Assembly: GCA_025362705.1 (NCBI GenBank)
Contig: JANYFH010000282.1
Location: forward strand, 1-9,048
Source: Betaproteobacteria bacterium
GTDB taxonomy: Bacteria > Pseudomonadota > Gammaproteobacteria > Burkholderiales > Usitatibacteraceae
Direction: 5' to 3'
Length of the DNA: 9,048 nt
The position numbers and the translations under genes were made by a program. Positions 1 to 5,491 of this stretch are shown piece by piece (position 1 is the first letter of the stretch; every line of letters begins with the position of its first letter). The notes under the pieces are model-generated. The model saw only the letters and a list, made by a program, of their open reading frames with translations, ran no database searches and was not told where the DNA came from.

Positions 1-573
1 CGCGACGATGGCGATCATCGGGCGCTTTGGCGTTTTGAGTGCGGCACCGAGCGCGTCGAGCTCAGCCGCGAGCAATGGTCCCGCACAGGCGACCTTCGCG
101 TATTTGGCGATGCCGTGCGTGGTGGCTTCGGCGCGGTGCGCTGTGCCGAACGCGTCGTTGACGTACACGTCACACAGGGCGGCCATTTTCTTGGCGAGTT
201 CATCAGTGTTTTTTCTCTCACCCTTGTTGATGCGACAATTTTCAAGCAACACCAAGTCACCCGGAGCCACTATTACGCCGTCAACCCAGTTCGCCACCAG
301 TGGTACTTTGCGGCCCAAGAGTTCGCTCATACGTTTTGCAATGGGCGCAAGTGAGTCTTCCGGCTTGAATTCACCTTCAGTCGGACGACCCAGGTGCGAG
401 GTCACCATGACGGCAGCACCATTGTCCAGCGCGAATTGAATCGCCGGCAGTGAGGCTCGAATGCGCGTGTCGTCGGTGATGTTGCCCGCGTCGTCCTGCG
501 GCACGTTCAGATCGGCGCGGATGAAGACGCGTTGACCTTTCAGATTGAGGTCGGTAAGCCGGATAAACGCCAT
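1..573 (-). CDS. pgk: Phosphoglycerate kinase, N-terminal part (runs off the left edge)
   Basis: Cytoplasmic glycolytic enzyme that moves a phosphate between 1,3-bisphosphoglycerate and ADP, giving 3-phosphoglycerate and ATP. The 191 visible codons begin MAFIRLTDLN and cover the N-terminal substrate-binding domain. Family motifs are present: RADLNVP at 19-25, HLGRP at 60-64, LLENCRINKGE from 109, and NDAFGTAHRAEATTHG at about 139-154. The full family length is near 390-400 residues, so roughly half is missing to the left. The ATG at 573 matches the usual N-terminus, and only a weak purine-rich ribosome site (AAAGAAAATG) precedes it. It lies 45 bases after the lipoprotein gene and has no visible promoter of its own, so it is probably co-transcribed from gapA through the two small genes. 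Reading frame and motifs are intact. Confidence 0.97.
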   Translation of the reverse strand, partial: MAFIRLTDLNLKGQRVFIRADLNVPQDDAGNITDDTRIRASLPAIQFALDNGAAVMVTSHLGRPTEGEFKPEDSLAPIAKRMSELLGRKVPLVANWVDGVIVAPGDLVLLENCRINKGERKNTDELAKKMAALCDVYVNDAFGTAHRAEATTHGIAKYAKVACAGPLLAAELDALGAALKTPKRPMIAIVA

Positions 574-618
574 AACATTTTCTTTGAAACTTTCGTGCGG
601 GTCGATTCGGCTTGGCGG

Positions 619-1155
619 CTATGAACCCAGTTGGCAGGCAGCCAGTTCCTGTTGTGAGGTGGCCAGTAATTTTGCAGCCGTCTCAAGCTGTTGTTTTGAG
701 GTGTCGCTGGCATCACCAGTTTCTTTTTGAAACATTCCATAGGCCGTGATTGCCGCAGCCATCGAAGCGACGAGTGGCGTTCGTGCCTTGCCAGTACAGT
801 CATCAACAGTGACGGCATCTGCATCGGATTTGATTTGTTGCAGTTTCTGAATTGCCGCCCCAATTTCACTGCGGCCAGTGCCGCCGATTTCGCTCAAACC
901 ATCGCTCCAGCGTGTGCTAATGGCGCGCAGCGCCTCGACGTTGCGCTGCCGCTCTTCACGCGCACGGTTTTTCTCGAAGGCCTCGTCGGTCGCAGCTTTT
1001 TGTTCTGCAAGGCGCGCCGCACTTGACCGGCTATCACTTCGGGCTGCTTCCGATGCACTCTCAACGCGTACCTCGGCTTTGGGAGCAGCCGAGTCCTTGC
1101 AGCCGGATGCCGTTGCCGCCAACAAGATAGTGAAAATCGCGCTGATGGTTTTCAT
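619..1155 (-). CDS. Putative periplasmic lipoprotein, unknown function
   Basis: I do not recognise a named family. The 178-residue product starts with K2, a hydrophobic stretch (about 4-15) and ATASGC, with Cys19 as the likely lipidated residue. The lipobox is imperfect because Ala rather than Leu/Val/Ile stands three before the Cys. Asp21 at mature +3 does not decide the sorting. Residues 21-75 are polar, Ala/Ser/Glu/Arg-rich and probably disordered or coiled; 76-175 look helical. Two further cysteines, 120 and 174, could form a disulfide in the periplasm. The ATG at 1155 has a good ribosome site (GGGAG) and overlaps the upstream stop as ATGA, so translation is probably coupled to the DUF6356-type gene. 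That overlap, the ribosome site and the signal sequence make the frame credible despite overlapping antisense ORFs. The role is unknown; co-transcription with glycolytic genes is inferred from position only. Confidence 0.8.
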   Translation of the reverse strand: MKTISAIFTILLAATASGCKDSAAPKAEVRVESASEAARSDSRSSAARLAEQKAATDEAFEKNRAREERQRNVEALRAISTRWSDGLSEIGGTGRSEIGAAIQKLQQIKSDADAVTVDDCTGKARTPLVASMAAAITAYGMFQKETGDASDTSKQQLETAAKLLATSQQELAACQLGS

Positions 1156-1427
1156 ATGTTCTCCCGTTGACGCGGATCGTAGCCCTGCAGGATCCTACCA
1201 GCAGCGATTTCGGACAATTTTTTCCTGCCCGGGGAATTTTGCCGCAACTCCTGCAATTCATCACAAAGCCTGCCGGCCGTGGTGATAAACAGAAACGGAA
1301 AAATCGCGTGCAACAGCGCCGCAAACCCACCGAATGTCATCTTGAATCCGAACCGGAGCGCAAACGCGAAGTGCTGCCAGTAAGTTTCATTCACGCTATT
1401 CGGGTGTACCGTAAACGGATTGTTCAT
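1152..1427 (-). CDS. Small DUF6356-type membrane protein
   Basis: A 91-residue protein resembling the DUF6356 family (recognised by eye), whose function is not established. The family-like core is HPNSVNETYWQHF (8-20), then AFALRFGFKMTFGGFAALLHAIFPFLFITT (21-50), the last half of which reads as one membrane segment. A charged tail (53-91) follows and is probably cytoplasmic. I chose the ATG at 1427 over the in-frame ATG at 1448 because AAAGG lies 7 bases before it and the conserved block starts close to this N-terminus. The 1448 start has no good ribosome site and would add seven polar residues. It follows gapA by 51 bases with no terminator-like hairpin and overlaps the lipoprotein start by 4 bases (ATGA). 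It may act together with that lipoprotein at the inner membrane, but this is inference from position. Confidence 0.82.
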   Translation of the reverse strand: MNNPFTVHPNSVNETYWQHFAFALRFGFKMTFGGFAALLHAIFPFLFITTAGRLCDELQELRQNSPGRKKLSEIAAGRILQGYDPRQRENI

Positions 1428-1478
1428 CGGATCGCCTTTATGGGTCATACCGCTGTTAAGCGTTTAGGGGTCTCAAAA

Positions 1479-2504
1479 TTACTTCGCTGACATGAGCGCA
1501 ACCGTCGTATCGAGCATGCGGTTGCTGAAGCCCCATTCGTTGTCATACCAGCTGGTCACCTTGACGAGCCGGCCGGAGACTTTTGTGAGCGTCGAATCAA
1601 ATGTGGACGAGTGTGAATCGTGGTTGAAATCCACCGACACCAACGGCCCGGTGTTATAAGCCAGAATGCCTTTCATTGCGGCCGTTTCTGACGCGGCCTT
1701 CATGATGGCGTTCACTTCATCAACCGTGGTGTCGCGTGCGGCGACGAACGAGAGATCGACGATAGACACATTGATCGTTGGTACGCGAATCGCAAAGCCA
1801 TCGAGCTTGCCGTTGAGTTCCGGTAACACCAGACCAACAGCCGCCGCCGCGCCGGTTTTGGCGGGAATCATGCTCATGGTTGCCGAGCGTGCGCGACGGA
1901 GATCCTCGTGCATCACGTCAGTGAGCACCTGATCGTTGGTGTATGCGTGTACGGTGGTCATCAAGCCATTGACCACACCGATTTTGTCGTGCAATGGCTT
2001 CACCAGCGGCGCAAGACAGTTGGTGGTGCAAGACGCATTTGAGATAACCGTCATCGCCTGGGTGAGCACGCCATGGTTTACGCCGTAGACGATGGTTGCA
2101 TCGACATCTTTGCCACCGGGAGCCGAGATGACGACTTTCTTCGCGCCACCCTTCAGATGTGCCGACGCCTTTTCCTTGGTCGTAAAGAAGCCCGTGCATT
2201 CGAGCACCACGTCCACGCCCAGGTCACCCCACGGCAGCTGCGCCGGGTCGCGTTGCGCAAACACCTTGATCTTGTCGCCTGCGCCACCATTGGCAACGAT
2301 TAGCGAATCGCCATCGACCGCAACCGTACCGGGAAACTTGCCGTGCGCGGTATCGTAGCGCGTCAGATGGGCGTTGGTCTCGACCGGTCCCAGATCGTTG
2401 ATTGCGACGATCTGGATGTCATGTTTTTTGTGGCCTTCATAGTGGGCACGAAGAACGTTGCGGCCGATGCGGCCGTAGCCATTGATGGCGACGCGGATGG
2501 TCAT
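1479..2504 (-). CDS. gapA: Glyceraldehyde-3-phosphate dehydrogenase, type I
   Basis: Cytoplasmic NAD-dependent enzyme that oxidises and phosphorylates glyceraldehyde-3-phosphate to 1,3-bisphosphoglycerate, the substrate of the pgk product encoded downstream. At 341 residues it is slightly longer than the usual 330-336. The Rossmann motif INGYGRIGR is at 7-15, and Asp37 in AINDL fits NAD preference. The catalytic block SNASCTTNCLAP has its nucleophile at Cys159, and His186 lies in TTVHAYTNDQ. RRARSATMSMIPAKTGAA (204-220) and SWYDNEWGFSNRM (318-330) are typical. The start at 2504 (MTIRVAING) has AGGAAAG about 8 bases upstream. A longer in-frame reading to 2624 would cross the likely promoter and is not supported. 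The gene is first in a minus-strand cluster and divergent from rdgB. Confidence 0.98.
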   Translation of the reverse strand: MTIRVAINGYGRIGRNVLRAHYEGHKKHDIQIVAINDLGPVETNAHLTRYDTAHGKFPGTVAVDGDSLIVANGGAGDKIKVFAQRDPAQLPWGDLGVDVVLECTGFFTTKEKASAHLKGGAKKVVISAPGGKDVDATIVYGVNHGVLTQAMTVISNASCTTNCLAPLVKPLHDKIGVVNGLMTTVHAYTNDQVLTDVMHEDLRRARSATMSMIPAKTGAAAAVGLVLPELNGKLDGFAIRVPTINVSIVDLSFVAARDTTVDEVNAIMKAASETAAMKGILAYNTGPLVSVDFNHDSHSSTFDSTLTKVSGRLVKVTSWYDNEWGFSNRMLDTTVALMSAK

Positions 2505-2578
2505 GTTGTCTTTCCTGCAAGCGGGTTGTGGGTTTGGAATGGCGTGAGTGGCGCAAAAGGACGATGCCAGAGCCGCTG

Positions 2579-2607
2579 ATTTTACCGCAATGCCGGTTTT
2601 CGCCCAA
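2579..2607 (-). promoter_or_regulatory. Likely sigma-70 promoter of the gapA cluster
   Basis: On the minus strand TTGGGC (2602-2607), a 17-base spacer and TAAAAT (2579-2584) fit a -35/-10 pair. The -10 matches the consensus at 5 of 6 positions and the -35 at 3 of 6. This would give a leader of roughly 70 bases before gapA. It is the best pair seen in the 134-base divergent region with rdgB, but it was found by eye and is unproven. Confidence 0.4.
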
Positions 2608-2638
2608 ATTTGTCGGCAAGACACGCGATAATGGCGCC

Positions 2639-3232
2639 ATGAAAAAAGTCGTCATCGCCTCCGGCAACGCGGGAAAGTTGCGTGAGTTTTCAGCGCTTCT
2701 CGCGCCGTTTGATTTTGAGGCTATCCCGCAGGCGCAGCTGGGTGTGACCGAGGCTGCGGAGCCGCACATCACCTTTGTTGAAAACGCGCTGGTCAAGGCA
2801 CGCCACGCGTCGCGCGCAACCGGTTTGCCCGCGTTGGCAGATGATTCGGGTATTTGCGCAATCGCGCTTGAAGGTGCGCCGGGTGTGCGCTCGGCGCGAT
2901 ACGCAGGTGAACCGGCAAACGATGAACGCAACAATGAGAAACTCGTGGCGGCACTGAAAGTGCATAGGGATCATCGCGCGTTTTATTATTGCGCGCTGGT
3001 GTTTGTGACACAGGTCGATGACCCGCATCCGTTGATTGCGACCGGCGAATGGCACGGCGAAATTGTTGCGCCGCCGCGCGGCAATGGCGGGTTTGGTTAC
3101 GACCCGTATTTCTATCTGCAGGAATACGCGTGTACTGCCGCAGAGCTTTCGGCCGAGATCAAGAACCGCATCAGCCATCGCGGCAAGGCGATGCAAATGC
3201 TTACCGCCATGTTGCGCAGCACCACGGCGTGA
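2639..3232 (+). CDS. rdgB: dITP/XTP pyrophosphatase (RdgB/HAM1 family)
   Basis: Cytoplasmic house-cleaning enzyme that hydrolyses dITP, ITP and XTP to monophosphates and pyrophosphate, keeping deaminated purines out of nucleic acids. The 197-residue length is normal. Motifs in order: SGNAGKLREF at 8-17 (phosphate binding), FVENALVKARHA at 46-57, ADDSG at 67-71 with the likely catalytic Asp69, GAPGVRSARYAG at 79-90, GGFGYDP at 150-156 and SHRGKAM at 179-185. The ATG at 2639 gives the usual MKKVVIASGN N-terminus. An in-frame ATG at 2564 would add 25 non-family residues. No convincing Shine-Dalgarno sequence precedes 2639, and a -10-like GATAAT sits only 7 bases before it. The gene ends 2 bases before hemW, so the two are probably one transcript. 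Confidence 0.97.
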   Translation: MKKVVIASGNAGKLREFSALLAPFDFEAIPQAQLGVTEAAEPHITFVENALVKARHASRATGLPALADDSGICAIALEGAPGVRSARYAGEPANDERNNEKLVAALKVHRDHRAFYYCALVFVTQVDDPHPLIATGEWHGEIVAPPRGNGGFGYDPYFYLQEYACTAAELSAEIKNRISHRGKAMQMLTAMLRSTTA

Positions 3233-3234
3233 CC

Positions 3235-4464
3235 ATGCCAAACACCTCGCCAATGCTGGGGTTTGGGCCTGTTGCCGAAAACGGGACGTTGTTCTCAACG
3301 CTGCCGCCGCTGTCGCTCTACATCCATATTCCGTGGTGCGTGCGCAAATGCCCCTACTGCGATTTCAACAGTCACGAAGCTAAGGGCGCCGCACCCGAAC
3401 GCCGCTATATCGACGCGCTCATTTCGGATCTGGATCATTCACTGCCAAAAATTTGGGGCCGCCGCGTTTATTCGGTCTTCTTCGGCGGCGGCACGCCGAG
3501 CTTATTTTCTGCAAACGCAATCGATGAAATTCTCGCCGCCGTTCGCGCCCGCGTAACGCTCGATGTCGAGGCCGAAATTACGCTGGAAGCAAACCCTGGT
3601 ACCTTTGAGGCTGAGAAATTTCGCGGCTACCGCGATGCTGGTGTGAATCGTTTGTCCATCGGCATTCAAAGCTTTAACGACAAACATCTGCAGGCACTGG
3701 GGCGCATCCACAATAGCGGTGAAGCACAACGTGCGATCGAGATTGCGCAGGCCAATTTCGACAACATCAATCTCGATGTGATGTTCGCGTTGCCTGGTAC
3801 CGAAGCAAATCAAACGCTCGTAGAATGCAAGCGGGACATCGACACTGCGCTGTCATTCGGCACCAATCACTTATCGGTCTACCATCTCACGCTGGAAGCA
3901 AATACGCTGTTCCATCGCTTTCCGCCGAAATTGCCGGACGACGAGACTGCGGCCGACATGCAGGAAATGATTACGCAGAAACTGGTCGATGCGGGCTACG
4001 GCCACTATGAAACTTCGGCGTACGCCAAGTTGGGGCAGGAGTGTCGGCACAACCTCAACTACTGGCGTTTTGGCGATTACCTGGGCATTGGCGCGGGAGC
4101 GCACGGCAAAATTTCATTTGCTGATCGCGTCACGCGCGAAGCGCGTTTCAAACAACCCAACACGTTCATGGACAACGCCGCCGTGGGGGCCGCGATTCAG
4201 GAAGAAAAAACGGTTTCGCGTGCCGAGTTGCCGTTCGAATTCATGCTCAACGCACTGCGATTGACAAACGGTTTTGCGGCATCACTTTTTACCGAACGGA
4301 CCGGGCTGCCGATCACTGCAATCAGCAGGCAGCTCGATGATGCGGAAGCGCGCGGCTTGATTGCGCGCGACGTTAAACACATCCAGCCAACCGCAAAAGG
4401 CCAGCTTTTCTTGAACGACTTATTGGAAATGTTCTTGCCGGAAACTGCAGCGCACAAGCGCTAG
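3235..4464 (+). CDS. hemW: Radical SAM haem chaperone HemW (HemN-like)
   Basis: Radical SAM protein of the HemW group, formerly annotated as oxygen-independent coproporphyrinogen oxidase. Characterised members bind haem and help deliver it to respiratory proteins rather than oxidising coproporphyrinogen. The 409 residues include HIPWCVRKCPYCDF with Cys35, Cys39 and Cys42, the CX3CX2C set that binds the 4Fe-4S cluster. GGGTPS (84-89) fits the SAM-binding loop, GIQSFND is at 143-149, and the HemW/HemN signature NYWRFGDYLGIGAGAHG runs from 275 to 291. A HemN C-terminal domain follows to the end. The product is probably cytoplasmic or peripheral at the inner membrane. The ATG at 3235 follows the rdgB stop by 2 bases and lacks a clear ribosome site, so coupling to rdgB is likely. 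The frame is open upstream to 3049, but that part overlaps rdgB and has no family match. Confidence 0.95.
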   Translation: MPNTSPMLGFGPVAENGTLFSTLPPLSLYIHIPWCVRKCPYCDFNSHEAKGAAPERRYIDALISDLDHSLPKIWGRRVYSVFFGGGTPSLFSANAIDEILAAVRARVTLDVEAEITLEANPGTFEAEKFRGYRDAGVNRLSIGIQSFNDKHLQALGRIHNSGEAQRAIEIAQANFDNINLDVMFALPGTEANQTLVECKRDIDTALSFGTNHLSVYHLTLEANTLFHRFPPKLPDDETAADMQEMITQKLVDAGYGHYETSAYAKLGQECRHNLNYWRFGDYLGIGAGAHGKISFADRVTREARFKQPNTFMDNAAVGAAIQEEKTVSRAELPFEFMLNALRLTNGFAASLFTERTGLPITAISRQLDDAEARGLIARDVKHIQPTAKGQLFLNDLLEMFLPETAAHKR

Positions 4465-4491
4465 CGCGGACTTATTTGTCGGCGCGCTTGT
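4454..4491. repeat. Inverted repeat spanning the hemW and folE2 stop codons
   Basis: ACAAGCGC (4454-4461) and GCGCTTGT (4484-4491) are perfect 8-base inverted arms around a 22-base loop holding both stop codons. A second perfect palindrome, GCGCTAGCGC, lies at 4458-4467. No T-run follows on either strand, so this is not a standard intrinsic terminator. It may still pause or protect the two converging transcripts. Both arms are partly coding, so chance is possible. Confidence 0.35.
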
Positions 4492-5305
4492 CGCGCTCGA
4501 TCACCGCATAGGCGGAATGATTGTGAATCGATTCGAAATTTTCAGATTCGACCACATAGGCTTCGACGCGCTCGTCCTCGTTTAAAGCTGCAGCGACATC
4601 GCGTACCAGATCTTCAACGAACTTCGGGTTATCGTAGGCACGCTCGGTAACAAATTTTTCATCCGGCCGTTTGAGGATGCCATAGAGCTCGGCGGACGCC
4701 TGATCTTCTGCGATACGCACGACGTCTTCAATCGTAATCGGTACCGCACTGCGCACCGAGATACTGATGTGCGAACGCTGGTTGTGTGCGCCGTAGGCTG
4801 AAATTTCCTTCGAGCACGGGCAAAGGCTGGTAACAGGGACAGTCACTTTGGTGATGACATTGGTGATGTCACCCTTGATTTCGCCGGTCAGCAGTACCTC
4901 AACGTCAAGCAGCGACTTCACGCCGGAAACAGGTGCTGATTTTTCGATGAAATACGGGAAAGCGACCTGAATGCGTCCTTCGGAAACTTCGAGGCGCTCG
5001 ACCATGCGTGTAAGCAGCGCGCCAAAAGCGGGTACCGAAAACGCGTCTTTGTTGCTTTCGAGAACTTCCACGAACCGCGACATATGCGTGCCTTTGACAT
5101 CGTGCGCCAGGTGCACGGTCATGTCGAAAGTCGCGACGGTGTGCTTGACCTCGCCGTCACTACCCAACACCCGAATCGGGTGACGCAGCGCCTTGATGCC
5201 CACGCGGTTGATGGCGATCTCTCGTCCATCGGACATGCCTTGAACATCCTTCATGCCGACAGAAGTTGACGCGGCGATTGGCAAATGGCGATCTCGTTGA
5301 TTCAT
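4472..5305 (-). CDS. folE2: GTP cyclohydrolase FolE2 (type IB)
   Basis: Converts GTP to 7,8-dihydroneopterin triphosphate, the first step towards tetrahydrofolate and queuosine precursors, in the cytoplasm. The family can use metals other than zinc and often backs up or replaces zinc-dependent FolE. The 277-residue product carries RVGIKALRHPI (34-44), KGTHMSRFVEVLE (71-83) and the signature SLCPCSKEIS at 160-169. Cys162, with His174 in GAHNQRSH twelve residues later, matches the expected catalytic/metal ligand spacing. LKRPDEKFVTERAYDNPKFVEDLVRD (211-236) and FESIHNHSAYAVIER (257-271) are also typical. The start is ATG at 5305; GTG at 5308, one codon earlier, is equally open. Neither has a clear Shine-Dalgarno sequence. 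The first 20-25 residues are variable. No folate gene is adjacent, so it appears to be a single-gene unit. Confidence 0.96.
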   Translation of the reverse strand: MNQRDRHLPIAASTSVGMKDVQGMSDGREIAINRVGIKALRHPIRVLGSDGEVKHTVATFDMTVHLAHDVKGTHMSRFVEVLESNKDAFSVPAFGALLTRMVERLEVSEGRIQVAFPYFIEKSAPVSGVKSLLDVEVLLTGEIKGDITNVITKVTVPVTSLCPCSKEISAYGAHNQRSHISISVRSAVPITIEDVVRIAEDQASAELYGILKRPDEKFVTERAYDNPKFVEDLVRDVAAALNEDERVEAYVVESENFESIHNHSAYAVIERDKRADK

Positions 5306-5335
5306 CACAAAAATATTTTCATTTGAGGGTTGGTC

Positions 5336-5364
5336 AGTATAGCCTTGGCCACACGATTGAGCAA
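5336..5364 (-). promoter_or_regulatory. Likely sigma-70 promoter of folE2
   Basis: On the minus strand TTGCTC (5359-5364), a 17-base spacer and TATACT (5336-5341) form a good -35/-10 pair with a 5-of-6 -10. A start near 5329 would leave about 24 bases of leader. That leader contains the perfect palindrome AAAATATTTT at 5310-5319, just downstream of the predicted start, where a repressor could act. Confidence 0.5.
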
Positions 5365-5440
5365 AACAAAGGGTAAATCAGACATGCGGGCGCAAGCGGT
5401 TTTTTCAACTTGTAATGGCTCCGAATTGGGTATCGAGGCC

Positions 5441-5471
5441 AAAAAAAGGGGCACCCGAAGATGCCCCTTTT
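5441..5471 (-). terminator. Intrinsic terminator after amt
   Basis: Read on the minus strand, an 8-base-pair stem, GGGGCATC (5460-5467) with GGTGCCCC (5448-5455), closes a TTCG loop (5456-5459) and is followed by seven Ts (5441-5447). C(UUCG)G is an unusually stable tetraloop. It begins about 24 bases after the amt stop. Four As before the stem can pair with Ts after it, so weak activity in the other direction is possible, but no plus-strand gene ends here. Confidence 0.92.
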
Positions 5472-5491
5472 CCACTAAAGCAGCGTGGGTC

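Noticed and set aside
8..439. Plus-strand 143-codon ORF at the left edge
   Set aside because: It is antisense to pgk, whose frame carries all family motifs; the plus-strand product resembles nothing known to me.
878..1285. Plus-strand 135-codon ORF opposite the lipoprotein gene
   Set aside because: The minus strand has a signal sequence, a good ribosome site and an ATGA junction; the plus-strand ORF has none of these and crosses two minus-strand genes.
1449..1478. CGCT-TAAC-AGCG hairpin after gapA as a terminator
   Set aside because: The stem is only 4 base pairs and no T-run follows, so it should not end transcription before the downstream genes.
2505..2624. 40-codon N-terminal extension of gapA
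   Set aside because: The frame is open, but the extension has no GAPDH similarity, crosses the likely promoter, and the ATG at 2504 has a good ribosome site and the normal N-terminus.
3049..3234. 62-codon N-terminal extension of hemW
   Set aside because: It lies wholly over the 3' end of rdgB in another frame and has no HemW similarity; the ATG at 3235 is the natural start.
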